Shown here: in pieces, positions 34,808-45,748 of the stretch
Layout of the letters: every line of letters begins with the position of its first letter
Position numbering within the stretch: position 1 is the first letter of the stretch
Assembly (NCBI GenBank): GCA_900466945.1
Contig: UBNV01000006.1
Location: forward strand, 434,001 to 498,000
DNA length: 64,000 nt
Reading direction: 5' to 3'
Source of the DNA: Hyphomicrobiales bacterium
GTDB lineage: Bacteria; Pseudomonadota; Alphaproteobacteria; Rhizobiales; Rhizobiaceae
Translations under genes and position numbers: made by a program
Notes under the pieces: generated by a model
What the model was told of the DNA's origin: nothing
The model's database searches: none
Seen by the model: the letters and a program-made list of their open reading frames with translations, nothing else

Positions 34808-35704
34808 TCAGCGCTGCCGAAGCATCGGCAGCGTATAGATCACAAGGGCTGCCCAGATCAGCGGGAAGGCAATCGCCTTGGCCATGCTGAAGGGTTCGTG
34901 AAAGACGAAGACGGCAGTAATGAAGATCATCGATGGCGCGATGTATTGCATGATCCCGATCGTCGAAAGCCGAAGAAGCTTGGCGCCGTTGGCATAAAGG
35001 ATCAGCGGCACCGCCGTCACAAGCCCCGCCGATGCCAGCAGAATGGTATCGGTCATGTTGCCCATCAGGAAATGCCCGCCGCCCTGCAGGTTGAGATAGA
35101 CCAGATAGCCGAGCGCGATCGGTGACAGCAGCAGCACTTCCAGCAGGAAGCCCTGGTTCGGCCCGATCGGCAATGTCTTGCGGAACAAGGCATAGAAGCC
35201 CCAGGAGAAGGTGAGCGCCAGCGCCACCACCGGCAGGCGACCCGCTTCCACCGTCAGGATGATCACGGCGATGACGACGAGCGCCAAGGCCGCGATCTGT
35301 GTCCGCTTCAGCTTTTCCTTCAGCAGGACCGCGCCCATCAGGATCGAGAAAAGCGGATTGATGAAATAGCCGAGCGCCGTATCCAGCGCGTGGCCGGCGC
35401 CGATCGCCCAGACATAGATGCCCCAGTTGACGCTGATCAGCGTCGCGGTCACGGCGGCCATGCCAAGCATGCGCGGATTGCGGATCGCCTTCTTCAAGTC
35501 GTCTGTGCGCTTGAGAATGATCAGCAGCAGGCCGGCGACAGGGATCGACCAGAGAATGCGATGCGCGATCACTTCGGCCGGCGAGATATGCGCGAGCGCC
35601 TTCATGTAGAGCGGCAGGAAGCCCCAGAGCAGATAGGCGGAGAGCGCAAAGAGAAAGCCGTTCAGGCTGTCCTTGTTCTCGGCGGGGACGGAGGCGTCGG
35701 CCAT
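34808..35704 (-). CDS. rarD: RarD-type EamA permease
   Basis: A 298-residue inner-membrane protein with ten hydrophobic segments in two EamA halves. It opens with GFLFALSAYLLWGFLPLYMK and has SPAEVIAHRILWSIP (about 41-55) and VNWGIYVWAIGAGHALDTAL (about 92-111), all typical of RarD. RarD proteins are thought to export or import small metabolites; the chloramphenicol-sensitivity label in databases is historical. The 235 bases upstream (35705-35939) hold no recognisable gene. Confidence 0.88.
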   Translation of the reverse strand: MADASVPAENKDSLNGFLFALSAYLLWGFLPLYMKALAHISPAEVIAHRILWSIPVAGLLLIILKRTDDLKKAIRNPRMLGMAAVTATLISVNWGIYVWAIGAGHALDTALGYFINPLFSILMGAVLLKEKLKRTQIAALALVVIAVIILTVEAGRLPVVALALTFSWGFYALFRKTLPIGPNQGFLLEVLLLSPIALGYLVYLNLQGGGHFLMGNMTDTILLASAGLVTAVPLILYANGAKLLRLSTIGIMQYIAPSMIFITAVFVFHEPFSMAKAIAFPLIWAALVIYTLPMLRQR

Positions 35705-35939
35705 GGGGTTTCCTGACTTTTGTTATGCTTTGGAAACGGGAATACGCCCGCAGGGTTGCAGGCACCAATTCATTTCGGTGAAGCATCGTTCAGCGGGCGC
35801 GATCAATGGCGTGCAACCGATCTGCTCCGCCGGCTCCAGCTTGTTCATCCGCTTTTGGCCGACCGCACACATGCAAGCGTCTGAAGCGGCGGCTCGAGGT
35901 TCGTGCGAACAGGCGGAAGCGCAGGCTCGAATCCGCGTT

Positions 35940-36845
35940 TCAGGAAACGCGCCCGTGCTTGGCGAGGTAGTCGAGCATCACGCGGATGCGCGCCGGCAGG
36001 TGGCCGCCTTGGCCGACATAGACGGCATGGAAGGGTTCGTTGAGCCGGGTGCGTGGGTCATCGAGCACAGTCACCAGCCGACCGGCCTTCAGGTCCTCGG
36101 CCACGGTGAACCGGGCAAGCTGCACGAGGCCGGCTCCGCGGATGGCGAAATGGCGGAGCGCTTCGCCGTCGCTCGCACTCACCCTGCCGACCACCGGCAC
36201 CTGGGCAATCGTCTCGCCTTCCGGCGCCGACCACTCCCTCAGAGCCCGGACATAGCCGAAGCCGAGCCGGCTGTGCTTCTCAAGATCGGATGCCGTTTTC
36301 GGAATGCCATGGCGTGCCAGATAGGCGGGCGATGCGACGATTACCAGCGGTGTATCGCCGAGCTTGCGAGCCACCAGGCTGGAATCGCGCATGGCGCCGG
36401 CCCGGATGGCGATATCAGCCCGCTCTGCGAGCAGGTCGACGACCAGGTCCGTCTGGACGACTTCGACAGAAATGCCGGGATAGGTTTCCAGGAAATCCGC
36501 CAGCAGAGGCGCCAGGATATGAGTGCCATAGGCGGCGCTGGTATTGATGCGGATCAGGCCGCGCGGATCGTCGAGATTGGCGGCGCTGCGCTCGGCCTCC
36601 TCGATGTCAGCGAGGATGCGAACGGATCGCTCATAGAAGGACCGACCCTCCGGCGTCAGAAGCAGCTTTCGCGTGGTGCGATTGACGAGCCGCGTCCCTA
36701 GCCGCGCCTCCAGCCGCGCGACCAGTTTGCTGACGGCAGACGGCGTCATGCGCAGGAAGCGCGCGGCGACGGAAAATCCGCCCTGTTCGACCACCTGCAC
36801 GAACACTTCCATTTCGCCGGAACGGTTGATGTCCTGCCTCGACAT
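35940..36845 (-). CDS. LysR-family transcriptional regulator
   Basis: A 301-residue LysR regulator. The winged helix is at about 10-70 (MEVFVQVVEQGGFSVAARFL and RMTPSAVSKLVARLEARLGT), and the ligand-binding domain covers about 95-300. It is divergent from an MFS transporter gene, the classic arrangement for a regulator and its target. An inverted repeat, ATTCAT-TTC-ATGAAT, lies six bases from its start codon. The closest general type is the LTTR group with CrgA/PecT-like C-termini; the effector is unknown. Confidence 0.9.
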   Translation of the reverse strand: MSRQDINRSGEMEVFVQVVEQGGFSVAARFLRMTPSAVSKLVARLEARLGTRLVNRTTRKLLLTPEGRSFYERSVRILADIEEAERSAANLDDPRGLIRINTSAAYGTHILAPLLADFLETYPGISVEVVQTDLVVDLLAERADIAIRAGAMRDSSLVARKLGDTPLVIVASPAYLARHGIPKTASDLEKHSRLGFGYVRALREWSAPEGETIAQVPVVGRVSASDGEALRHFAIRGAGLVQLARFTVAEDLKAGRLVTVLDDPRTRLNEPFHAVYVGQGGHLPARIRVMLDYLAKHGRVS

Positions 36846-36850
36846 TGTGA

Positions 36851-36865
36851 ATTCATTTCATGAAT
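36851..36865. promoter_or_regulatory. LysR-type operator candidate
   Basis: ATTCAT and ATGAAT flank TTC in a 15-bp palindrome that fits the T-N11-A rule for LysR sites. It lies in the 100-bp divergent space between the LysR and MFS genes, close to the regulator, as expected for an autoregulatory site. Confidence 0.55.
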
Positions 36866-36945
36866 GTTGTGCTTCATGGCAGACTATTTCATCAGGCGTG
36901 GGCTGTCTATCTGAGGTGTATCCAAGTCAACAGGAACACACTTCC

Positions 36946-38121
36946 ATGCCTCATGCTCTCTATGCCCTGACAGTCGGCGCCTTCGGCATCGGCGTCACTG
37001 AATTCGTCATCATGGGCCTACTCATCGATGTCAGCGCTGATCTCGGCGTCTCTATCGCTGCGGCCGGACTGCTCATTTCCGGCTATGCGCTGGGCGTCGT
37101 CTTCGGCGCGCCGATCCTGACAGCACTCTCCAGCCGCTGGCCGAGCAAGACCGTGCTGATCGCCCTGATGGTGATCTTCACCATCGGCAACATCGCCTGT
37201 GCCTTGGCACCCAATTACGAGACCCTGATGGCGGCGCGACTGCTTGCCGCTCTGTCGCATGGCACCTTCTTCGGCGTCGGCTCCGTCGTCGCGACAGGTC
37301 TTGTGGCGCCCGAGCGCCGCGCATCCGCGATCGCCATCATGTTCACCGGCTTGACGGTTGCCAATATCGCCGGCGTTCCCTTCGGGACCTGGCTCGGCCA
37401 GGAATACGGATGGCGCACGACATTCTGGGCCGTTGCCGTGGTGGGTATCGTTGCACTCGCCGTGCTTGCGATCTTCCTGCCTCGTCATGACAGCGAACTG
37501 GAGCCACAGAACTGGCGTTCGGATCTTGCCACCATGGGCCGGCCGCAGGTTCTGGCGGGTCTCGCGATCACCGTGCTCGGCTATGCCGGCGTCTTCACAG
37601 TTTTCACCTATATCGCGCCCGTGCTGACCCAGGTGACCGGATTTTCCGATGCTGCCGTCTCGCCGATCCTCCTCGTCTTCGGTGGCGGCCTTATCATCGG
37701 CAACCTCGTCGGCGGCAGGTTGGCAGACCGCAATCTCGACCGATCCATCTTGCTGACGCTGCTCGCCCTGAGCCTCTCGCTCCTGGTCATGGCTTTCGTC
37801 CTGCCGGAAAAGGGCTGGATGGTCGCCATGGTGGGCCTGGTCGGTGCTGCGGGATTTGCCACGGTCGCACCGCTTCAGATGCGGGTTCTCGAAAAGGCGG
37901 AAGGGGCAGGGCAAGCGCTCGCCTCCAGCTTCAACATCGCCGCCTTCAATCTCGGCAATGCCATCGGCGCCTGGGGCGGCGGTCTGGCCATCGACCACGG
38001 CCCGGGCCTATCCGCCCTGCCACTGGTGGCCGCTGCCTTCCCGATCGCAGCCCTGGTCCTGTTTTTCGCAGCCCAGCGCTACGAACACGGAGGTCAGCGC
38101 CGCGACCGGATCGCAGCCTGA
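36946..38121 (+). CDS. MFS transporter, AraJ/YdhP-like drug/sugar efflux group
   Basis: A 391-residue twelve-helix carrier. The N-terminus (MPHALYALTVGAFGIGVTEF, then VIMGLL) is the family hallmark of AraJ-type carriers, and LSRWPSKTVLIALMVIF-like motif A sequence follows (SSRWPSKTVLIALM, about 59-72). ATG 36946 is chosen; a long in-frame upstream extension to 36673 lies within the divergent LysR gene and is not credible. AGGAACA lies eight bases upstream. It is probably controlled by the adjacent LysR protein. The exported compound is unknown. Confidence 0.87.
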   Translation: MPHALYALTVGAFGIGVTEFVIMGLLIDVSADLGVSIAAAGLLISGYALGVVFGAPILTALSSRWPSKTVLIALMVIFTIGNIACALAPNYETLMAARLLAALSHGTFFGVGSVVATGLVAPERRASAIAIMFTGLTVANIAGVPFGTWLGQEYGWRTTFWAVAVVGIVALAVLAIFLPRHDSELEPQNWRSDLATMGRPQVLAGLAITVLGYAGVFTVFTYIAPVLTQVTGFSDAAVSPILLVFGGGLIIGNLVGGRLADRNLDRSILLTLLALSLSLLVMAFVLPEKGWMVAMVGLVGAAGFATVAPLQMRVLEKAEGAGQALASSFNIAAFNLGNAIGAWGGGLAIDHGPGLSALPLVAAAFPIAALVLFFAAQRYEHGGQRRDRIAA

Positions 38122-38132
38122 CTGGGAAGACG

Positions 38133-39749
38133 TCACTCAGCCGCGATCTGGCCCGCCATTTCGCGGTTCTTCATCAGCTTGTAGACGATCGAGTCCATCA
38201 GGGCCTGGAAAGAGGCGTCGATAATGTTCTCGGACACGCCGACCGTCCACCAGCGGGCACCAGTCGCATCGGTGGACTCGATCAGGACGCGTGTGATGGC
38301 CTCGGTGCCGCCGTTGAGGATGCGGACTTTGTAGTCCGCCAGTTCCAGGTCGAGAATTTCGGACTGGTATTTGCCGAGATCCTTGCGCAGCGCGATGTCG
38401 AGCGCATTGACAGGCCCGTCGCCTTCGGCGACCGACATCACGGTCTCGCCGTCGACCAGCACCCGCACGACGGCTTCTGAGACGGTCTTCAGCCGGCCAT
38501 GGCTGTCGAAACGCCGTTCGACCATCACCCGGAAACTTTCGACCGCGAAGAAATCCGGGACGGTCCCGAGCGTCTTCAAGGCCAGAAGCTCGAAGCTCGC
38601 ATCCGCACCCTCATAAGCATAACCGAGGGCTTCGCGCTCCTTGACGACCGAGATCAGCGTGTCGAGCTTCGGATCGTCCTTGGCAACCCGGATGCCGCGA
38701 CGCTTCAACTCGTTGAGGAAGTTGGCCTTGCCGCCCTGATCGGAGACCATGACCTTGCGGAAATTGCCGACACTTTCCGGCTCCACATGTTCGTAGGTCT
38801 TCGGGTCCTTCAGAAGCGCCGAGGCGTGGATGCCGGCCTTGGTGGCAAAGGCCGAGCCGCCGACGTAAGGCGACTGGTGGTTGGGCGAGCGGTTGAGCAG
38901 CTCGTCGAAGGCGCGCGACAGGCGGGCGAGTCCGACGAGCTTTTCCCGGTCGATCGACGTTTCGAAGCGCGACGCATAGGTCTCCTTCAGACAGAGCGTC
39001 GGGATGATGGTGACGAGATCGGCATTGCCGCAGCGCTCGCCGATACCGTTCAGCGTGCCCTGGATCTGCCGCACGCCGGCCTCGACTGCGGCGAGCGAAT
39101 TGGCGACCGCCTGACCGGTGTCGTTATGCGCGTGGATGCCGAGCGAAGAGCCGGGGATGCCGGAGGCAATCACGGCCGAGACGATGTCCCGGATTTCCGG
39201 CGGCTGCGTACCGCCATTGGTGTCGCAGAGCACGACCCAGCGCGCGCCGGCCTGATAGGCTTCCTGGGCGCAGGCGATGGCATAGTCAGGATTGGCCTTG
39301 TAGCCATCGAAGAAGTGTTCGCAGTCGACCATGGAAAGCTTGCCCGCTTCGACCACGGCCTTGACGCTGTCGCGGATGCTCTCGAGGTTTTCATCGTTGG
39401 TGCAGCCGAGCGCGACCTTCACATGATAGTCCCAGCTCTTGGCGACCAGACAGACGGCATCTGCCTTCGACTGGATGAGCTGGCTGAGGCCCGGATCGTT
39501 GGAGGCGGAGATGCCGGCGCGCTTGGTCATGCCGAAGGCGACGAAGCCGGCCTTTTGCGTGCGCTTCTTCGAAAAGAACGTCGTGTCCGTCGGGTTTGCC
39601 CCCGGATAGCCGCCCTCGACATAGTCGAAGCCAAAATCATCCAGCATCGCCGCGATCGCGATCTTGTCCTCGACGGAAAAATCGATCCCCGGCGTCTGCT
39701 GGCCGTCGCGGAGCGTCGTGTCGAACAGGGTGATCTTTTCAAGCGTCAT
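38133..39749 (-). CDS. cimA: (R)-citramalate synthase
   Basis: Condenses pyruvate and acetyl-CoA to citramalate, a threonine-independent route into isoleucine synthesis. The 538-residue product starts MTLEKITLFDTTLRDGQQTP, with the HMGL-like catalytic barrel (about 1-280; LCDTNGGTQPPEI, HAHNDTGQAVANSLAAVEAG) and a LeuA-type regulatory dimer domain at about 400-520. The CimA type is preferred over 2-isopropylmalate synthase because of the start motif DGQQTPGIDFS and the overall length. ATG 39749 has GAGGA seven to eight bases upstream. A hairpin repeat at 39777-39814 separates it from the pip gene. Confidence 0.92.
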   Translation of the reverse strand: MTLEKITLFDTTLRDGQQTPGIDFSVEDKIAIAAMLDDFGFDYVEGGYPGANPTDTTFFSKKRTQKAGFVAFGMTKRAGISASNDPGLSQLIQSKADAVCLVAKSWDYHVKVALGCTNDENLESIRDSVKAVVEAGKLSMVDCEHFFDGYKANPDYAIACAQEAYQAGARWVVLCDTNGGTQPPEIRDIVSAVIASGIPGSSLGIHAHNDTGQAVANSLAAVEAGVRQIQGTLNGIGERCGNADLVTIIPTLCLKETYASRFETSIDREKLVGLARLSRAFDELLNRSPNHQSPYVGGSAFATKAGIHASALLKDPKTYEHVEPESVGNFRKVMVSDQGGKANFLNELKRRGIRVAKDDPKLDTLISVVKEREALGYAYEGADASFELLALKTLGTVPDFFAVESFRVMVERRFDSHGRLKTVSEAVVRVLVDGETVMSVAEGDGPVNALDIALRKDLGKYQSEILDLELADYKVRILNGGTEAITRVLIESTDATGARWWTVGVSENIIDASFQALMDSIVYKLMKNREMAGQIAAE

Positions 39750-39776
39750 GCTGTTGTCCTCAGGCAACTCGGTGAT

Positions 39777-39814
39777 CTCACGTCCTCTCCCCACTGTTGG
39801 GGAGAGGACGTGAG
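39777..39814. repeat. 17-bp-arm palindromic repeat
   Basis: Perfect 17-base arms (39777-39793 and 39798-39814) flank CTGT. The arms read CTCACGTCCTCTCCCCA and complement, similar in composition to the longer palindrome at 10736-10787, so both may belong to one dispersed repeat type. It could also act as a terminator for the pip gene. Confidence 0.75.
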
Positions 39815-39829
39815 GGGCATTCATCTATT

Positions 39830-41275
<1,446 letters not shown>

Positions 41276-41279
<4 letters not shown>

Positions 41280-41743
41280 TGTTCATCCTCCGGTGGCCAT
41301 ACGGGCGTATCGTGATCGGGGTGCTGGAAGCTCTCGATCGAAGCGAAGAACTCCTCCATAGCAGGGCTGGAATAGGCGGGCTTCTCGAAGAGATGATCGA
41401 TCCACGGCAGGCGCTTCTGGTGGTTGACCTGAACCTGCGGCTCGAAATTCTCCGGATGGTCGAAGGCGCCGATCGCAAGTTCCACCCCATTGGGGTGATG
41501 ATAGGAAAGCGGCGTACCGCATTTGCCGCAGAAGCCGCGCTTCACCTTGGACGAGGAGCGGTAAAGCATCGGCTGTCCGCGCGTCCAGGTCAGGTGCGCC
41601 TGATCAGCGGTGACGAAAGCGCCGAAGAAGGAGCCGAAATGCTTCTGGCACATGCGGCAATGGCAGATCGACGGTCGCCCAAGCTTCGACGCCTGGAACC
41701 TGATCGCGCCGCATTGGCAGCCGCCGCTATGGATCTCGCTCAT
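41276..41743 (-). CDS. GFA-domain (CENP-V/GFA) zinc protein, copy 2
   Basis: A 155-residue paralogue of the neighbouring protein, with GGCQCGAIRFQAS, SICHCRMCQKHFGSFFGAF and GFCGKCGTPLSYHHP supplying the same Cys set. The order cysS-gfa-gfa-pip-cimA runs on one strand with gaps of 35 bases, an overlap, one base and 80 bases, so it may be one transcript. Function is not known; thiol or small-aldehyde chemistry is a family-level guess. Confidence 0.88.
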
Positions 41744-41778
41744 GCGTGTCTCCTCATTCCACCGCAGCCAAAACCATC

Positions 41779-43263
41779 CTACCGCTTGACCTCCCAGGTC
41801 GTGATCCGTTCGCCGGTTTCCTTGTCCTTGCCGTCCTTGAGCTGGATGCCCTTGGCGGCAAGCTCGTCGCGGATCCGGTCGGCCTCGGCAAAGTTCTTGG
41901 CTTTCAGCATTTCGAGCCGCATATCGACCAGCGCCTGAACGGCGGCAGAGAGGTCGTCGCTGACTTCAGCCTTTTTCGGTGCGACACCGAGCAGGGCCGC
42001 TGAGGCGACAAACAACGGCAGTTTCGATGGATCCGCATTTGCTGCCTGGGCAAGCGCATGGACCGCCTGAACGGCTGCGACCGTGTTCAGGTCGTCTGCA
42101 AGGGCTTCGAGGACGGAGGCATCCGGCGCCACATCGCCAGCATCACCCGCCGGCCATTTCGCCAGCAGGCGTTCCGCCTCCTCCAGCCGCTTGACCGAGA
42201 AATCGATCGGCTCGCGGTAATGCGTCATCAGCATCGCAAGCCGCAGAACTTCGCCCGGCCACTTCCGCCCGCCGAATTTCTCCGTCGCCAGCAACTCGTT
42301 GATCGTGACGAAATTGCCTTCCGACTTCGACATCTTCCGGCCTTCGACCTGCAGGAAGCCGTTATGCATCCACACGGTCGCCATCAGATCGTTGTCGAAA
42401 GCGCAGCAGGACTGGGCGATTTCGTTCTCGTGGTGCGGGAAAATCAGGTCGAGCCCGCCGCCATGGATGTCAAACTGATGCGGCTTGGCCTTGGCCTTCG
42501 GCGAGAGGCGATCCTTGATCTCTTCCCAGAGATAGCGGTCCGCCATGGCCGAGCATTCGATATGCCAGCCGGGACGGCCGTAGATCGGCGTGGTCGTCTT
42601 CTCGAAGATAAAGCTCGCCGGCCAGCCCGGCTCGGTGTCGGCCGACTGCTTCCACAACACGAAATCGGCAGGATTCATCTTGTGGCTCTCGACCGCTACG
42701 CGGGCGCCCGCCTGCTGGTCCTCGAGCTTGCGCTTCGACAGCATGCCGTAATCCGCCATCGAGGCGGTGGAAAACAGCACTTCATGGCCTTCCGAACCAC
42801 TGGCGACATAGGCATGGCCCATGTCGAGCAATCGCTGGATTATTACGATCATCTGGGCAATGTTGTCTGTGGCGCGTGGCTCGACGGTGGGTTTCAAGCA
42901 GCCGAGCGAGGCCACGTCCTCGTGGAACTGGCTCTCGGTCTTGCCTGTAACGGCCCGGATCGCCTCGTTGAGGCTCATCGAACCATCGGCGATCTGCCCA
43001 CCGAAATCGCGCAGTGCGCGTGCGTTGATCTTGTCGTCCACGTCGGTGATGTTGCGGACATAGGTGACCTTGTCCGCGCCATAGGTGTGGCGCAGCAGCC
43101 GGTAGAGCACGTCGAAGACGATGACAGGACGCGCATTGCCGATATGGGCGAAGTCATAGACGGTCGGCCCGCAGACATACAGGCGCACATTGTCCGGGTC
43201 GATCGGCTCGAAATCGACCTTGTCGCGTGTGAGCGTGTTGTAAAGCTTGAGGCCGCCGGCCAT
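41779..43263 (-). CDS. cysS: Cysteinyl-tRNA synthetase
   Basis: Charges tRNA-Cys. The 494-residue class I synthetase has the zinc Cys and HIGH motif in [18 protein letters not shown] (Cys31; HIGN 40-43) and the KMSKS loop [13 protein letters not shown] in the middle. It contains [10 protein letters not shown] and the [18 protein letters not shown] motif typical of CysS. C-terminal residues form the DALR domain. The ATG at 43263 gives the expected length. The 298 bases upstream (43264-43561) hold no gene or obvious structure. Confidence 0.97.
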   Translation of the reverse strand: MAGGLKLYNTLTRDKVDFEPIDPDNVRLYVCGPTVYDFAHIGNARPVIVFDVLYRLLRHTYGADKVTYVRNITDVDDKINARALRDFGGQIADGSMSLNEAIRAVTGKTESQFHEDVASLGCLKPTVEPRATDNIAQMIVIIQRLLDMGHAYVASGSEGHEVLFSTASMADYGMLSKRKLEDQQAGARVAVESHKMNPADFVLWKQSADTEPGWPASFIFEKTTTPIYGRPGWHIECSAMADRYLWEEIKDRLSPKAKAKPHQFDIHGGGLDLIFPHHENEIAQSCCAFDNDLMATVWMHNGFLQVEGRKMSKSEGNFVTINELLATEKFGGRKWPGEVLRLAMLMTHYREPIDFSVKRLEEAERLLAKWPAGDAGDVAPDASVLEALADDLNTVAAVQAVHALAQAANADPSKLPLFVASAALLGVAPKKAEVSDDLSAAVQALVDMRLEMLKAKNFAEADRIRDELAAKGIQLKDGKDKETGERITTWEVKR

Positions 43264-43561
43264 GAGAAACTCCCAGAACGAATGGTACCCGGCTGGACCG
43301 GGTCGTTTGTCATCTGGGGCTATGCAGGAGACGAAAACGGCCAGGCCAGCGAAGCGCTAGCGAATAATGGTCCCGCAAATGATGCAGAGGCTCGTTTTCA
43401 TGACGCGCTTTATGGCGCGGGCAGTGGATTTGGTCAAGGGTTCAGCTCCAGGCAGGGGCCGTATCGAGACGAAGCAGGCTCATTTGGGCCGTCGCTTTGA
43501 GAGTTAAGGTTTTTTCAAGGTAACTACCCCAATTTTAGGGAGACTTCCCCCACCCTCGGAG

Positions 43562-44815
43562 ATGATCTTCGGCATGGACCAGACTCTGCATTTGCCCACC
43601 CTCATGGTTGTCCATGCGTTGATCACCCTGATCTCCACCGTGGTCACGATCTATATGTGGTTGCGCTATCGAGACAGTCGCGTGCTTCCACTGCTCGTGG
43701 CCGCTGGCCTTGCCGGCTGCGCGGCCATGCTCCTTCATGCAAACCGCGAAAGCTTGCCGCTCACCCTTTCATCCGGCGTGGGCCTCTGTCTCGGCATTCT
43801 CGCCGTCGGTCTCTACTGGCAGGCGGTCGTCGTCTTCGAAGGCGCGCGTCTATCAATTGCAAAGGGTTCTATGGGTGCGCTCGCGTGGATCCTGCTCTGG
43901 TTCACACCGATGCTGCAGAATTCAGTCGAAGCCCGGACTGCGACCTTGTCTCTGCTCGTGGCCGTGTACTGTTTCCTGATGGCGCGCGAAACCCTGGTGC
44001 GCGCCAAGCACGAACCATTGCCCTCCCGGTCGATTGCTGCAACCGCCAACGCCCTGCGCGGTCTGCTCTGGCTGGCGGCGGTGCCGCTCAGTGTATTCGT
44101 CGCCCCGCCCTATGCCGCGGATGGAAGCACGGCGCCTTGGTTCGCACTTGTCACGCTGGCGAATTCCATGCTGATCGTCCTCTCACTGATCTCTCTGCTG
44201 ATCGTGGCCAAGGAACGCGACGAGTGGCGCTATCGCCTGGCCTCCGAGCGTGATCCCCTTACCAACCTCGCCAACCGCCGCACCTTCGTGACAGAGGCTA
44301 ACGACATACTTCAGGAGGCCGAGGGCGGTGCGAGCCTGTTGCTTTTCGACATCGACCATTTCAAGTCGGTCAACGATACGCATGGCCATGCGGCCGGCGA
44401 CCAGGTCCTGCTCGCCTTTTCGCGTGCCATTGACCAGCGCATGCCGAAGGGCTGGCTCTTCGCCCGGATCGGCGGCGAGGAATTCGCCTGCCTCATGCCG
44501 CGCATGAGCGCGCAACAGGCGGTCGCCGTCGCCGAAAACCTGCGCTTCGCCGTTGCCGACATGGTCCTGCCGGGCTTGGGAGCCTTTGGGATCACGGTGA
44601 GCATCGGTGTCTGTGAATCGACGCAGCGGGGAACGGGGCTCGACACCCTTCTTGCCTGTGCAGATGCCGCCTTGTACCGGGCGAAGGCCGACGGTCGCAA
44701 TTGTGTGCGGCTCTATGAACCCGCCATCCTGCTGGCAGAGACCGGCCAGGCGCTCGCCCTTGCCGATGCGCAGCCGCGCCGCGGCCTGTCCCGCATCCGC
44801 CGGCGGACAGCGTAA
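43562..44815 (+). CDS. Membrane-bound diguanylate cyclase
   Basis: A 417-residue protein with six to seven N-terminal hydrophobic segments (about 12-220) that form a membrane sensor of unrecognised type, then a GGDEF domain (about 230-390) with GGEEF near residue 302 and the SERDPLTNLANRRTF start motif. It should make cyclic di-GMP in response to an unknown membrane signal. ATG 43562 is given; ATG 43574 (MDQTLHLP) has GGAG 12 bases upstream and is also possible. Its last base abuts the convergent DMT permease. Confidence 0.88.
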   Translation: MIFGMDQTLHLPTLMVVHALITLISTVVTIYMWLRYRDSRVLPLLVAAGLAGCAAMLLHANRESLPLTLSSGVGLCLGILAVGLYWQAVVVFEGARLSIAKGSMGALAWILLWFTPMLQNSVEARTATLSLLVAVYCFLMARETLVRAKHEPLPSRSIAATANALRGLLWLAAVPLSVFVAPPYAADGSTAPWFALVTLANSMLIVLSLISLLIVAKERDEWRYRLASERDPLTNLANRRTFVTEANDILQEAEGGASLLLFDIDHFKSVNDTHGHAAGDQVLLAFSRAIDQRMPKGWLFARIGGEEFACLMPRMSAQQAVAVAENLRFAVADMVLPGLGAFGITVSIGVCESTQRGTGLDTLLACADAALYRAKADGRNCVRLYEPAILLAETGQALALADAQPRRGLSRIRRRTA

Positions 44816-45694
44816 TCAGGCAGCCGTCCGCGGCAGGCGGACGAGGCCGAGCACGAGCGCACAGCCGAGGATGATGACGCCGCCGCCGAAAAGCTGCAGC
44901 ATCGTCAAGGCCTCATCCAGCACCAGTGCCCCCACGAGCACCGCAACCACAGTCACCGCGAACTCGACGCTGATCGCCGCCGTCGCTCCGATGCTTTTGA
45001 CCAGACTGAAATAGAGAACATAGGTGAGGGCGCTCATCAACGCGGCTAGCGCCACGAGATAGAGATAGTCCAGCGCGACCGGTGTGCCGGGCACGGGCAC
45101 GAACCAGAGAAGCGGCAGCGTCAGAATACCACCGGCGATGAAGGAGCCGATGGTCACTTCCCATGGGCCGGTGCTGGAAAGATACCGGCTGGCATAATTG
45201 CTGCCGAAGGCGGCGGAAAAGGTCGACCCGATCATCGCAAAGCAGCCGAGCAGGAATGCACCGGTGACGGGCACTGCCGGGAAGCCGACCAGCATGACGA
45301 TGCCGATCGTCCCGAGCACGAGGCCGAACACACGCGCCTGCGTGATGCGCTCGAGGCCCCAGAGTTGCGCGATCACCATGGAAAACAGCGGGATGGACGC
45401 AACGAAGATCGCAGCCATGGCCGTCCCGATCAGCGGCGTCGCATAGGACAGGCCGATCAACTGCCCTGCCACCGTGGTTGCGCCGACGATGGTGAAGGGG
45501 AGCCAGCCTGCACCGAAATCGAGCTTGCGCCGCATCATGCGCGCAATCGCATAGAGCAGGGCGCCCGCGATGAAGCAACGAAATGTCACCGCCCCGATCC
45601 AGCCGAAGGCATCGACCACATGCAGGAGGAGCAGGAAGGAAAGCCCCCAGGCCAGAGACAGATAGGCATAGGCGGCAAAGTCTCTGGCATTCAT
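44816..45694 (-). CDS. EamA/DMT-family permease
   Basis: A 292-residue drug/metabolite transporter with ten hydrophobic segments in two EamA repeats. The start MNARDFAAYAYLSLAWGLSF, then LLLLHVVDAFGWIGAV, is typical of small-metabolite exporters. The second half has the KSIGATAAISVEFAVTVVAV region and a conserved DEALT segment. The substrate is unknown. It lies 54 bases before the SDR gene on the same strand, so co-transcription is possible. Confidence 0.84.
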   Translation of the reverse strand: MNARDFAAYAYLSLAWGLSFLLLLHVVDAFGWIGAVTFRCFIAGALLYAIARMMRRKLDFGAGWLPFTIVGATTVAGQLIGLSYATPLIGTAMAAIFVASIPLFSMVIAQLWGLERITQARVFGLVLGTIGIVMLVGFPAVPVTGAFLLGCFAMIGSTFSAAFGSNYASRYLSSTGPWEVTIGSFIAGGILTLPLLWFVPVPGTPVALDYLYLVALAALMSALTYVLYFSLVKSIGATAAISVEFAVTVVAVLVGALVLDEALTMLQLFGGGVIILGCALVLGLVRLPRTAA

Positions 45695-45748
45695 GCGCTT
45701 GTCTCGGATTGGGCGACCCTCGGGCCGCGGATGAGAACGCCGAATCGC

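Noticed and set aside
43264..43561. Possible gene or riboswitch in the gap between cysS and the second diguanylate cyclase
   Set aside because: No frame has a good start site or protein-like composition, and no recurring stem or known riboswitch core was recognised.
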